Counted from the first letter of the stretch, positions 29,648-38,296 are shown. The stretch is 45,427 bases of DNA from JAFGSI01 sp041287425 (GCA_041287425.1 JBEULG010000043.1:1-45427), one strand, 5' to 3'. Notes: generated by a model not told the origin, from the sequence alone. Numbers and translations are program-made.

Positions 29648-31582
29648 TCAGGAGGGGATGAAATCGATGCGACGAGTGGCGGCATCGAGGAATTTGGTCA
29701 GGTGGCTCATGAAGACCAGTTCGATGCTGCCGGTCGGACCATTGCGGTGCTTGGCGACGATAATCTCGGCGATGTTCTGCTTGGCGGTATCCTTCTCGTA
29801 CTGGTCGGGGCGGTAGATGAACATGACCACGTCGGCGTCCTGTTCGAGGCTGTTGTGGACGATGATGTTGTTGGCGACGAAATTGTGATGACCGGGCACG
29901 GTCAAATCATAGACCTGCTCTTCGCCATCGGGTTCGATAGAGACGATGCTGTCCCAGTAGATGTCGCTTTCAGATGGCCAAGCGCGACCCTCGCCATCGA
30001 ATCGGCGGGGGGATGAATCCCCCGCCTCAGTTCGTGAAAGTCGGCTAAAGGCCGACTCGGTGAGACGCCCAGCCCGAAGGGCTTCCATGTGCTGAGGCGG
30101 GGATTTCCAATCCCCCGCCCCTTGCGGCGTTGCAATCTGTTCGCCTGGCCCAAACCCATCCAGCCGCTTCCAACCCTCAAGCGATAGGAATTTATGATTT
30201 CCCGTCGCGCGGATTTCTCTGCTCAGCCGCGTTCTCATCTTGAATACGGGCTTCGTCCCCGTGCAAAACGCGCGGCTGACGGGCATGGGCTCCAACTTCA
30301 AGGTATTCGGATTGAGCGCCCAGATGTTGAAGTTGGTTTTTCCTTCCAGGTCACGGATAGGCACATGTTGGCCGTTTTCCAGCGGGATGAGCGTCTCGCC
30401 TGTCAGGCATCCCGACTCTCGCAAATCCGACAGCACCGGGCGCTTGTCGGTGCGCTGCTCCACGGCGCGGGAGAGTTGCGCCGCGGCCAGCACCGGCACG
30501 TTGAGTTCGCGCGCCAGAGCTTTGAGGCTGCGCGAGATATAAGAAACTTCCTGAACGCGGTTCTCGGTGCGCGTGTCGCCGCCCATCAACTGCAAATAGT
30601 CGAGCACAATCAGGTCGAGGCCGAATTCCATGTGCAAACGGCGGCACTTGGTGCGCAACTGCAAGGGTGTGATGGCAGGCGTATCGTCCAGATAAATTTG
30701 GGTGTCGCCAAGCACTTCGATGGCATGGGTCAGGAGCGGCCATTCATCTTCGTTCAATTTGCCGTTGCGCAAACGCTGCGAGTCGATGCCCGTCTCTTGG
30801 GCCAGCAGGCGCTGAACGACCTGTTCGTTGGACATTTCCAGCGAGAAGATGGCGACCCGCTTCTTGTGCAACAGGGCAGCGTTGCGGGCCACCGAGAGCA
30901 GGAAGCCCGACTTGCCCTGCCCCGGCCGGCCGGCGATGATGAGCAGGTCAGAGGCCTGCATGCCGGTCAGCATCCGGTCGAGGTCAATGAAACCTGTCGG
31001 GACGCCGAAGATGTCTTCGGGGCGGCGAGCCAGTTCGTCAACCCGGTCGAAGTATTCACTCAGGACGCCGGCAATCGGCCGGACATCGTGCCGCAGACGC
31101 CGCTCGCTGACGTTGAAGAGGTGCTTCTCGGCCTCTTCGATGACGTTTTCGACCGTCTCCTGTTCGTTATAGGCGAGGGTGGCGATTTGATTGGCGGCGG
31201 TCAGCAGGCGGCGGCGGATGGCGGCTGCCTCGACCATCCGTCCGTAGGCCTCGGCGTGCAGCGAGGTCGGCACCTGGTTGAGGAGGGCAGTCAGATAGGC
31301 CGGTCCGCCGATTTCGGCCAATTGACCGGCACGTTCCAGTTCCTCGGTCACCGTCAGGAAGTCTATCGGGATGCGCTGCTCGTGCAGGCGGTTGAACGCC
31401 TCCCAAATCCAGCGATGACGGTGGATATAAAAGTCTTCTGGTTGAAGGAATTGGGCCAAATCGTAATAGACTTCGGGATTGATGAGCACAGCCCCCACAA
31501 CGGCCTCTTCGGCTTCGCGGTTGTGGGGGATGACGGCGGTGGAGGAAAAAGAAGTCTCTTCGGGAGGGGAATATTCGCTCAT
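29648..31582 (-). CDS. dnaB: Replicative DNA helicase DnaB containing a mini-intein
   Basis: Hexameric 5'-3' replicative helicase. The precursor has 644 residues; removal of the 186-residue intein (392-577) gives a 458-residue helicase, a normal length. The N-terminal domain begins at IPHNREAEEAVVGAVLINPE. In the RecA-like domain the Walker A is AGRPGQGKS (about 217-225), Walker B is DLIVLDYLQLM and SLEMSNEQVVQRLL follows the P-loop region. The intein interrupts LSDLRESG|SLEQDADVVMF, a position used by many DnaB inteins in a conserved motor motif, so splicing is needed for function. Downstream come the DnaD-like and DnaC-like genes; upstream is the DUF151 nuclease gene 32 bp away, probably co-transcribed. 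Confidence 0.96.
   Translation of the reverse strand: MSEYSPPEETSFSSTAVIPHNREAEEAVVGAVLINPEVYYDLAQFLQPEDFYIHRHRWIWEAFNRLHEQRIPIDFLTVTEELERAGQLAEIGGPAYLTALLNQVPTSLHAEAYGRMVEAAAIRRRLLTAANQIATLAYNEQETVENVIEEAEKHLFNVSERRLRHDVRPIAGVLSEYFDRVDELARRPEDIFGVPTGFIDLDRMLTGMQASDLLIIAGRPGQGKSGFLLSVARNAALLHKKRVAIFSLEMSNEQVVQRLLAQETGIDSQRLRNGKLNEDEWPLLTHAIEVLGDTQIYLDDTPAITPLQLRTKCRRLHMEFGLDLIVLDYLQLMGGDTRTENRVQEVSYISRSLKALARELNVPVLAAAQLSRAVEQRTDKRPVLSDLRESGCLTGETLIPLENGQHVPIRDLEGKTNFNIWALNPNTLKLEPMPVSRAFCTGTKPVFKMRTRLSREIRATGNHKFLSLEGWKRLDGFGPGEQIATPQGAGDWKSPPQHMEALRAGRLTESAFSRLSRTEAGDSSPRRFDGEGRAWPSESDIYWDSIVSIEPDGEEQVYDLTVPGHHNFVANNIIVHNSLEQDADVVMFIYRPDQYEKDTAKQNIAEIIVAKHRNGPTGSIELVFMSHLTKFLDAATRRIDFIPS
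29852..30409 (-). mobile_element. DnaB mini-intein (186 residues, no homing endonuclease)
   Basis: Splicing elements are complete. Block A begins with Cys1 (CLTGETLIPL). Block B has T-x-x-H in RATGNHKF. Block F is QVYDLTVPGHHNFVANN. Block G ends IIVHN with His185-Asn186, followed by extein Ser+1. At 186 residues there is no room for a LAGLIDADG endonuclease. Its place (residues about 97-140) is taken by a stretch encoded by a palindromic repeat. Self-splicing is therefore expected but independent homing is not. Confidence 0.93.
30005..30120. repeat. Palindromic repeat inserted in frame in the intein linker
   Basis: Compact element of nested palindromes. End hairpins are of the GGCGGGGGAT/ATCCCCCGCC type (30005-30015 with 30018-30027; 30098-30104 with 30112-30120). 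A 7-bp hairpin lies at 30040-30046 with 30052-30058, and a 5-bp one at 30072-30076 with 30080-30084. The inner arms ATCCCCCGCCTCAG (30018-30031) and CTGAGGCGGGGAT (30093-30105) pair across the element with one extra C. It looks like an extragenic REP/MITE-type repeat but is fully open in the intein frame. Confidence 0.75.
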
Positions 31583-31614
31583 GGGTCTTCCGGGCGCAGA
31601 GAGCGGCCGTCCTT

Positions 31615-32172
31615 TCAGGTCGTCGGCGGTTTGTCCTGACCGTCCGAATCGTCCAGTTTCTTCAGGAAATCTTCGAACACATCCAGATGTTCTTCCCCTG
31701 TCGGAGGGGGCGGTTGGGAAGAGGCGGGTGGTGGTTCGGCGGCCGATTCGAGGCGCAGGTCTTTCTCCGGCACGATGCCGGCCGCGTCCATGACCTCCTG
31801 GCTGACCAGAATCGGCACGCGGGCGCGCACCGCCAGCGCCAGGGCATCTGAGGGACGCGAATCGATTACCAGCGTCTGGCCGTCCTTTTCGACCACAATG
31901 TTGCCGTAGAAAATGTCTTCTTTTAGCGAGACGATTTCGACCCGCACAATCTTGCCGCCAAAAGCCTTGAAAACGTTGCGCAGCAAATCATGGGTCAGAG
32001 GCCGAATCATCTCGACCTCTTGCAAGGCCACCGTAATGGACTCGGCTTCGTAAGGCCCAATCCAGATCGGCAGGTAGCGTTCGACATCCGTCTGCCGCAG
32101 CAAGACCACCCGCTGGGGCGACATCAAACTGACGCGCACGCTGTCGATTACCACTTCCACCATCTCCGCCAT
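31615..32172 (-). CDS. Bifunctional nuclease family protein (DUF151)
   Basis: 185-residue protein of the DUF151/BFN family; plant and bacterial members show DNase and RNase activity, though the cellular role in bacteria is poorly known. Typical stretches are LPIWIGPYEAESI near the N-terminus, LTHDLLRNVFKAFGGKI and, most characteristic, IDSRPSDALALAVRARVPI. The C-terminal 40 residues are Pro-rich and then acidic (VFEDFLKKLDDSDG). GGGAGG five bases before the ATG fixes the start, and a TTGCGC-17-TAGAAT promoter precedes it. It is the first gene of the group leading to dnaB, dnaD and the DnaC-like gene, so a link with replication or repair is possible but inferred only from position. Confidence 0.92.
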   Translation of the reverse strand: MAEMVEVVIDSVRVSLMSPQRVVLLRQTDVERYLPIWIGPYEAESITVALQEVEMIRPLTHDLLRNVFKAFGGKIVRVEIVSLKEDIFYGNIVVEKDGQTLVIDSRPSDALALAVRARVPILVSQEVMDAAGIVPEKDLRLESAAEPPPASSQPPPPTGEEHLDVFEDFLKKLDDSDGQDKPPTT

Positions 32173-32203
32173 AGGCGCCTCCCGTACCCATCAGGGTAAT
32201 GTT

Positions 32204-32232
32204 ATTCTAACACGCCGCAAGGCGCGGCGCAA
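32204..32232 (-). promoter_or_regulatory. Promoter of the DUF151-dnaB-dnaD-dnaC group
   Basis: On the minus strand TTGCGC (32232-32227), a 17-base spacer and TAGAAT (32209-32204), giving a start near 32197, about 25 bases before the ATG. Confidence 0.65.
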
Positions 32233-32373
32233 TGCAAGAGGGAACGGCGTCGGGGCTTTCTTGAAGCCCACAGGATGTAGCGAAGCAAAGGGTTGATTTT
32301 TGGGCCCTGGAACGGCGGCTCCTGCCAAGGCACGAGCGGGGATGGATTGCGCCGACCAGCCGGGGCTGCACCG

Positions 32374-35300
32374 TCACTGGTAGAGGATCGGCTCGATGCG
32401 GATGTTCTCTGCCCCAACTGCCGCCTGGATTTTTTCGAGCAGTTCGGGGCACAGGCGGGTGGTGTCGTTGGGAAAATCGATCAGGTGCCCTTTGCCGTCT
32501 TCGAAAATATAGAATTGGAAGCGGTCGCGGCCGGGAAAGGAGATGAACGTCCCATGCAGGCGGCTGATGCGGCGGACGTCGCGCTGGGAATCGCCGCTCG
32601 GCCGTAGGACGACAGTGACCATCTGGGGCGCATGGTCATCGCCGCGCTCAGGCCGCGGGCCGGCGGATTGCAGTCCAGAGGTCAGGGGCGGCGGAGCGAG
32701 GCGCTCGGCTGCGCTCGCGGCCGGCCGCGGGCTGCGACTCGAATCGACAAGCGGCCGCGCTTCGCTCCTCCCCAAAGCGGGCTCGTCGTTCTCCGGCAAC
32801 TCGGGGTCGTGGATTTGCAGGTCAGGAACGGGAAAAGCGGCCTGGGCAGCCGGGGTGAAGGTTTCCCATTCGGGAGGGTTTTCCGGCGGAGGCGGCATGT
32901 CGGCCGGCCAATCGTCATCCCCGTGCGAGGGGCCGCCCGGCGAGGGGCGGCGGTAGGGCGGGCGCGCTTCGGCAGCGCGCCGGGCAGCCGGTCGAGGCCG
33001 AGCGGGCGTCTCACCGCTGACGGGCTGGAGGGCGATCTGAGCAGGCTGCGGGTGGGCGAGTTCGGTCAATTGGATTTGGGTGCGGAAGTTGTCCACCAGC
33101 ACCTTGGGCGGGCTGGATTGGGCGTCCACCCGGCCCTCAGCAATGAGGATGCCGCCGATTTCGAGCACGAATTGGAATTTCTCCCACACGCGCGGGAAGA
33201 CGACCAGTTCGACGACGCCTGTCAGGTCCTCGAGAACGACCCAGGCCATCATCTTGCCGGTCTTGGTCTGGTGCGGGCGGATGCTGGCCACCATGCCGGC
33301 CAGGCGCACCGTCTCCTCGTGGCGGGCCTCGCCCAAACTGCTGGAATCATGCGTCACCACCCGGCGCAGATCGTTCAGGTACGGCATGAGCGGGTGTTCG
33401 GAAAGGTAGAGACCAACCAGTTCGCGCTCCCAATTGAGCATCTCGCGCCGGTCGGCTTCGGGGACGGCGGGCAGGTAGATGGTCTCGTGTACGCCGGTCG
33501 TCCCGCCGAAGAGCGAAAGTTGACCGGCCTGGGCAGCCCGGAAGTAGGAGGAACTGACCGCCACGATGCGGTCGAGGGCCTCCAGCATGGCGGCCCGCGG
33601 CCCGAAGCAATCCAGGGCGCCGACTTTGATGAGGCTTTCGAGGGCGCGCTTGCCGGCGGCGCGCAGGTCAACCCGAGCGGCGAAATCGTTGAGGTCTTTG
33701 AACGGCCCGCCTTCCCGCCGGGCGTTGACAATCAGTTCGACCGGCCCCAGCCCAACGTTCTTGACCGCTCCCAGCCCGAAGCGGATGGCCGCCTTGCCGT
33801 CCCGTTCTTCGATCACGAAATCCCACTCGCTGGCATTGACATCCGGCGGCAAGACCTCCAGCCCCAGGCTGCGGGCGTCATTGACGTAGGCCGCGACTTT
33901 CTCGGTCTCGTTCTTGGAGACGGTCAGCAGGGCCGTCATGTATTCGAGCGGGTAATGACATTTCAAGAAAGCGGTCTGAACGGCAATGACGCCGTAATCG
34001 GCGGCGTGGCTCTTGTTGAATCCGTAGCGGGCGAACTCCTCCCAGTCGGCGAAAATCATCTCGGCCGTGGCCGGGGGGATTCCCTGCGCGATGGCGCCCT
34101 CCACGAACTTCTCGCGGTGACGTTCGATGTCTTCCTTTTTCTTCTTGGAAATCGCCTTGCGCAAATCATCGGACTCGGAGGGGCTGTAGCCGGCCAGTTC
34201 GACGGCGGCCCGCATGATTTGTTCCTGATAAATGGGGATGCCGTAGGTGTCCTTGAAAATCGCTTCCATGGCCGGATGGCGATACTCGACCTCGGCCTCG
34301 CCGTGCATGCGGCTGATGTAATCGGGGATGAATTCCATCGGGCCGGGGCGGAAGAGTGCCACCATGGCGATGACGTTCTCCAGGCTGCGCGGCTTCATTT
34401 GCACCAGCCACTTGGTCATGCCCAAACCTTCCAGTTGGAAGACGCCGGCGGTGTTCCCCTGGCCGAGGAACTCATAGGTGGCAGGGTCATCGGTTGGGAT
34501 GTTGCCGAGATGGTACTCTACGCCGTGGCGTTGGCGAATCAGGTCGCAGGCGCGCGCCATGATGGTCAGGGTCGCCAGGCCGAGGAAATCCACTTTGAGC
34601 ATCTTGAGTTTTTCGAGGATGCCCATCTCGAACTGGGTGACGATTTTGACCGGGTTGTCTTCGGCGCCGGAGGTGGGGCGGTGCAGCGGCAGGTACTCGA
34701 TGAGCGGCTTGTCGGAGATGACCACGCCGGCGGCGTGCGTCCCGGCGCTGCGCACGACCCCCTCCATTTGGGCGGCTGTATCAATCAGTTCGCGCAAATG
34801 AGCGGCCGATTCATAGGCCGCTTTCAGGTCGGGCACCTGCTCGAGGGCCTCGCGCAAGGTGATGGGCTTGCCGGGGATGTTGGGCACCAGTTTGGCAACC
34901 CGATCGACCTCGGAGAGGGGAATGTCCATGACACGGCCGACGTCGCGCAGGGCGGCCCGCGCCCCCAGCGTCCCGAAGGTGATGATTTGGGCCACCCGTT
35001 CCTGGCCATACTTTTGGACGGCATATTCGAGCATCTCGGCCCGCCGGTCGTCGCGGAAGTCCAGGTCAATGTCGGGCATGGAAATGCGGCCGGGGTTGAG
35101 AAAGCGCTCGAAGAGCAGGCCGTGCTGGAGCGGGTCAACCAGCGTGATGTCTAACACATAGGCGACGATGGAACCGGCCGCCGAGCCGCGGGCGTTGTAC
35201 CAGATGCCGCGCTGACGGGCGTGACGACACAAATCCCAAACGATGAGGAAATAGGCATCGAAGCCCATCGTGTGGATGACGTTCAGTTCGTAATCCAGGC

Positions 35301-36261
35301 GCTGCCAGACCTGGGGGCTGCCGGCCCGTTCCCCATACCGCCTCGCCGCCCCCTCCTCGCACAACAGCCGCAGATAGGTCTCGGCGGTATATCCGGCCGG
35401 GACGTCGAACCGGGGCAAACGATACTCGTCCACGTCCAGCGAGAGATTGCAGCGTTCGGCCACCGCCAGGGTGTTGGTCACCGCTTCAGGGATTTCGGCG
35501 AACAGGGCCGCCATCTCATGCGGCGAGCGGAGGTAGTAGGACGGGTCCTCGTAGCGCATCCGGTCGGTGTCGGAGAGCAGTTTGCCGGTCTGGATGGCAA
35601 GCAGGATGTCCTGCAGGCGGGCATCTTCCGGGTTGATGTAATGGACGTCATTGGTGGCCAGGTAGCGGGCCTGATAGCGGCGGCCCAATTCCAGCAGCCC
35701 CTTGTTGACCGTCTCCAGTTCGGGGATGTCGTGTTGTTGAAGTTCGATGAAAAAGTGGTCGGGGCCGAACACCTCGTAATACCAGTCGAGGGTGCGGCGG
35801 GCCAGGTCGGGCTGATTCTGCTTGAGCAGGCGCGGCACCTCGGCCGACATGCAGCCGGAGGTGCAAATCAGCCCCTGCGCATGGGAAGCCAGAAATTCCT
35901 TGTCAATGCGCGGATAGTAATAGTAGCCTTCCAACTGGGCGGCCGAGGCAATGTGCAGCAGGTTGCGGTAACCGGTCTGATTCTCGGCCAGCAGCAACAG
36001 GTGGGTGGATTTCTTATCCTCCTGCGGGTCGCGCTCCTTCATCGTTCGCGCCGCCAGATAGGCCTCGACCCCAATAATCGGCTTGATTCCCGCTTCGCGG
36101 GCGGCGTGATAGAACTCGATGACCCCGAACATCGTCCCATGGTCGGTGATGGCCAGGGCCGGCATGTCCATGGCGCGGGCGCGTTCAACCAGCCTCTTGA
36201 TGTTCGAGAAGCCATCCAGCAAGGAGTAAGTGGTGTGAACGTGAAGGTGGACGAAAGACAT
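32374..36261 (-). CDS. dnaE: DNA polymerase III alpha subunit
   Basis: Replicative polymerase, 1295 residues. The N-terminal PHP domain keeps its metal-binding motifs (HLHVHT at 5-10, ITDHGT at 38-43, and NDVHYI near 205). The polymerase palm has the catalytic aspartates in MPDIDLDFRDDRR (396-402). LKVDFLGLATLTI, GVFQLEG, LFRPGP and FNKSHAADYGVIA are all standard, followed by the helix-hairpin-helix and OB-fold (about 970-1070). Between the OB-fold and the final 80 residues lies a Pro/Arg/Ala-rich, probably disordered stretch of roughly 140 residues (about 1070-1210), longer than usual. The last 80 residues (MVTVVLRPSGDSQRDVRRI onward) form a compact C-terminal domain. It has its own promoter and lies upstream of the dnaB group on the same strand. 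Confidence 0.96.
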   Translation of the reverse strand: MSFVHLHVHTTYSLLDGFSNIKRLVERARAMDMPALAITDHGTMFGVIEFYHAAREAGIKPIIGVEAYLAARTMKERDPQEDKKSTHLLLLAENQTGYRNLLHIASAAQLEGYYYYPRIDKEFLASHAQGLICTSGCMSAEVPRLLKQNQPDLARRTLDWYYEVFGPDHFFIELQQHDIPELETVNKGLLELGRRYQARYLATNDVHYINPEDARLQDILLAIQTGKLLSDTDRMRYEDPSYYLRSPHEMAALFAEIPEAVTNTLAVAERCNLSLDVDEYRLPRFDVPAGYTAETYLRLLCEEGAARRYGERAGSPQVWQRLDYELNVIHTMGFDAYFLIVWDLCRHARQRGIWYNARGSAAGSIVAYVLDITLVDPLQHGLLFERFLNPGRISMPDIDLDFRDDRRAEMLEYAVQKYGQERVAQIITFGTLGARAALRDVGRVMDIPLSEVDRVAKLVPNIPGKPITLREALEQVPDLKAAYESAAHLRELIDTAAQMEGVVRSAGTHAAGVVISDKPLIEYLPLHRPTSGAEDNPVKIVTQFEMGILEKLKMLKVDFLGLATLTIMARACDLIRQRHGVEYHLGNIPTDDPATYEFLGQGNTAGVFQLEGLGMTKWLVQMKPRSLENVIAMVALFRPGPMEFIPDYISRMHGEAEVEYRHPAMEAIFKDTYGIPIYQEQIMRAAVELAGYSPSESDDLRKAISKKKKEDIERHREKFVEGAIAQGIPPATAEMIFADWEEFARYGFNKSHAADYGVIAVQTAFLKCHYPLEYMTALLTVSKNETEKVAAYVNDARSLGLEVLPPDVNASEWDFVIEERDGKAAIRFGLGAVKNVGLGPVELIVNARREGGPFKDLNDFAARVDLRAAGKRALESLIKVGALDCFGPRAAMLEALDRIVAVSSSYFRAAQAGQLSLFGGTTGVHETIYLPAVPEADRREMLNWERELVGLYLSEHPLMPYLNDLRRVVTHDSSSLGEARHEETVRLAGMVASIRPHQTKTGKMMAWVVLEDLTGVVELVVFPRVWEKFQFVLEIGGILIAEGRVDAQSSPPKVLVDNFRTQIQLTELAHPQPAQIALQPVSGETPARPRPAARRAAEARPPYRRPSPGGPSHGDDDWPADMPPPPENPPEWETFTPAAQAAFPVPDLQIHDPELPENDEPALGRSEARPLVDSSRSPRPAASAAERLAPPPLTSGLQSAGPRPERGDDHAPQMVTVVLRPSGDSQRDVRRISRLHGTFISFPGRDRFQFYIFEDGKGHLIDFPNDTTRLCPELLEKIQAAVGAENIRIEPILYQ

Positions 36262-36318
36262 GGGGAAGCGCCAGGCAGGATGCAGGTGACAGTCGTCACA
36301 AACCAGTCAAGTGATTCG

Positions 36319-36327
36319 ATTATAGCA
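36319..36327 (-). promoter_or_regulatory. Extended -10 promoter of dnaE
   Basis: TGCTATAAT on the minus strand (TGN plus a perfect TATAAT), 58 bases before the dnaE ATG. The -35 region is AT-rich without a good hexamer, as is common for extended -10 promoters. Confidence 0.6.
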
Positions 36328-36456
36328 CGTATGTTTGGCTTAAATTTTCTCCACCTCCTCTTACACAAATCCTACCTGTCTTTGTCATATTTCTAACATC
36401 CGGCCGGTAAGATAAGGGCAATCAATCAACGGTTTCGTTTGCAAAGGAGAGCGAAA

Positions 36457-36855
36457 ATGACCTATTTCATTGCCCCGTATCCGTATCGCATGGCCCGCCG
36501 CCTGGCGCGCCTGGCTGCCGATTGCACTCCCGCTGCCGGCTTCAGCCTGGCCGTCAACGTGCGCGAGGACGAGGACGCCTTCAGCCTCCAGGCCCTGGTG
36601 CCGGGCCTGAAAGCCGAGGACCTGAACATCCAAATCCTCGAAAACCTGGTCACCATCGAAGGCGAGTTCAAGCAGGAAGAGAGCGATTACCTGCTGCGCG
36701 AATTGCCGCACGGACCCTTCCGCCGCACCTTGCGCTTCTCGGCTCCCATCGAGGCCGAGAAAGCCGAGGCCCGCATCCGCGATGGTGTCCTGACCCTCCA
36801 TCTGCCCAAAGCCGAATCGGCGCGCCCGAAGAGCATCAAAATCAGCGCCAAATAG
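36457..36855 (+). CDS. Hsp20/alpha-crystallin small heat-shock protein
   Basis: 132-residue ATP-independent chaperone that binds unfolding proteins. The alpha-crystallin domain runs from about residue 32 (FSLAVNVREDEDAFSLQALV, PGLKAEDLNIQILENLVTIE) to RIRDGVLTLHLPKAE, the conserved end of the fold with G-V-L-x-L-x-L-P-K. The tail contains the I-x-I motif in KSIKISAK, used for oligomer assembly. The N-terminal arm is short and Arg/Tyr-rich. AAAGGAGAGCG before the ATG at 36457 fixes the start. The 195-bp gap to divergent dnaE should hold its promoter (TTGTCA and TAAGAT at 36382-36413, spacer too long to be sure); no CIRCE element was found. A hairpin terminator follows. Confidence 0.93.
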   Translation: MTYFIAPYPYRMARRLARLAADCTPAAGFSLAVNVREDEDAFSLQALVPGLKAEDLNIQILENLVTIEGEFKQEESDYLLRELPHGPFRRTLRFSAPIEAEKAEARIRDGVLTLHLPKAESARPKSIKISAK

Positions 36856-36890
36856 ACGCTTTGCCGGTACATTCTTCCTCCCTCCTCGCA

Positions 36891-36917
36891 AGCGCCTCGG
36901 TCATAGACCGGGGCGCT
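36891..36917 (+). terminator. Terminator after the hsp20 gene
   Basis: 12-bp stem with one T-G wobble (36891-36902 with 36906-36917) and a 3-base loop, followed by a short TTTG, 35 bases after the hsp20 stop. Confidence 0.6.
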
Positions 36918-37032
36918 TTGCGCAATATCAGGGTAAAATCGGGACACAGCCTGTACTTGAACGGTGAACGCCCCCGCCGCGCTGACGGTGGCCAGGCTCT
37001 CACGGGTTGATTTTACTTTGAGGAGAAATTCC

Positions 37033-38049
37033 GTGCGCATCCGACTCGTTTTCCTCCTGGTGGCCGTTTTCCTGCTGGCCGGCTGCAGTGGACAGACAGA
37101 GACCGCGCCAACGGCCGCCCCCACGGAGACGTCCCCCTCCGCCCCCACGCCGACGGCGACGCCCTCCACGCCGCTGACCATCCTGGTCATGCCCGCCGAC
37201 CTGCCGCGCGAACAATACGATGCCTACCAGGCGCTCATCTACGATCTGGCTCAAGCCAATGGGATGCGCTTCCAGGTGCGCAACACGCTGAGCCCTGAGG
37301 AGGTGCGGCTGGAAGGCCCGGCCCTGAAGGTGGTCATCGTCTTCCCGCCCGACCCCGGCCTGGCCGAACTGGCCGCCGCCGCGCCCCAGGCGCAGTTCCT
37401 GGCCGTCGGCCTCCCCGGCGCGACCGCCGGCGGCAACATCTCGATCATCGGCATCGAAGCCCCCCTCGACAAGCAAGCCTTCCTGGCCGGTTACACCGCC
37501 GCCATGCTGGCCGAAGATTACCGCGTCGGGATGATTTCTCTGCGGGACGACCCGCAGGCGGCCATCGCTGTCCAGGCCTTCGAAAACGGTTACCGCTTCT
37601 ATTGCGGCCTCTGCACCCAACAATTTCCGCCCTGGTACAACTATCCCATCGTCATCCAGATTCCCCCCGACGAGCGCGTCGAATATTACCCCGCCTACGG
37701 AGAAGCCATCCTCGATTATCTGGTCGAGGTCACCTACGTTTACCCGCCCGTCGCCACCCCCGACCTGCTCGACCGGATGGCCACCTACAACATGCTGCTG
37801 ATCAGCGAGCGGATGCCCTTTCCGGGCCTCCAGCCGAACTGGGTCATGAGCATCGAAGCCCGTCCCGCCGACGCCCTGGCGGCCGCCTTCCCCGCCCTGC
37901 TTGCCGGTCAGGGCGGCCAGGCATTCCCGACCCCCCTGGCCCTGACCGACATCAACCCCGAAATTCTCACCGAGGGCAAGCAGCGCCTCGTCCAGCAGGT
38001 GCTGGATGACCTGCAGGCCGGATACATCTCGACCGGCGTTACCCCATAA
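37033..38049 (+). CDS. BMP/PnrA-like substrate-binding lipoprotein
   Basis: 338-residue lipoprotein. A GTG start at 37033 has AGGAG seven bases upstream. The signal peptide RIRLVFLLVAVFLLAGCSG ends with lipidated Cys18, followed by a Thr/Ala/Pro tether. The mature domain resembles the BMP family (periplasmic-binding fold, nucleoside or purine ligands in known members). It has a first half ending in AQFLAVGLPGATAGGNISII, then a middle DKQAFLAGYTAAMLAEDYRVG, where BMP proteins have the conserved .F.aGylAa. A C-x2-C (CGLC) occurs mid-protein. No transporter genes adjoin, and the next gene is under a separate riboswitch, so ligand and role are open. Fold moderately sure. Confidence 0.75.
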   Translation: MRIRLVFLLVAVFLLAGCSGQTETAPTAAPTETSPSAPTPTATPSTPLTILVMPADLPREQYDAYQALIYDLAQANGMRFQVRNTLSPEEVRLEGPALKVVIVFPPDPGLAELAAAAPQAQFLAVGLPGATAGGNISIIGIEAPLDKQAFLAGYTAAMLAEDYRVGMISLRDDPQAAIAVQAFENGYRFYCGLCTQQFPPWYNYPIVIQIPPDERVEYYPAYGEAILDYLVEVTYVYPPVATPDLLDRMATYNMLLISERMPFPGLQPNWVMSIEARPADALAAAFPALLAGQGGQAFPTPLALTDINPEILTEGKQRLVQQVLDDLQAGYISTGVTP

Positions 38050-38104
38050 CGTGAAACACGGCCGAGACCAGCCCTCTCGTTTCATTCGTGCCCTTCCGAT
38101 GCAT

Positions 38105-38133
38105 TTGACAGCCCGCTTTGCCTGTGATAAACT
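38105..38133 (+). promoter_or_regulatory. Promoter of the methionine synthase operon
   Basis: TTGACA (38105-38110), 17-base spacer and TAAACT (38128-38133). Transcription would start near 38140, just before the SAM-I aptamer. Confidence 0.8.
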
Positions 38134-38162
38134 CACGCCCAACCATTCAGGGTAGAATCCCA

Positions 38163-38280
38163 CTCATCCAGAGAGGCGGAGGGACCGGCCCGATGAAGCC
38201 TCGGCAACCCCATGAGCGCGTGGAAGGTGCCAAATCCGGCAGGCGAGACGCCCGTCCAGGCGTCCACACTGGAAGATGAG
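38163..38280 (+). promoter_or_regulatory. SAM-I (S-box) riboswitch aptamer
   Basis: All S-box blocks are present in order: CCAGAGAGGCGGAGGGAC, GGCCCGATGAAGCC, CGGCAACC, GGTGCCAAATCC and GAAGATGAGA. P1 pairs CTCATC (38163-38168) with GATGAG (38275-38280). SAM binding should favour the terminator behind it and shut off the methionine genes. Confidence 0.97.
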
Positions 38281-38296
38281 ACAGACCCCTTGTGCT

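Noticed and set aside
32253..32269. 6-bp hairpin as dnaE terminator
   Set aside because: No T run follows on the minus strand and the stem is short; too weak to annotate.
32632..35154. Long plus-strand open frame opposite dnaE (840 codons)
   Set aside because: The composition is that of an antisense shadow and the minus strand codes for an unmistakable DnaE.
36361..36413. Full sigma-70 promoter or CIRCE operator for hsp20
   Set aside because: TTGTCA and TAAGAT are 20 bases apart and no CIRCE inverted repeat is present; noted only in the gene entry.
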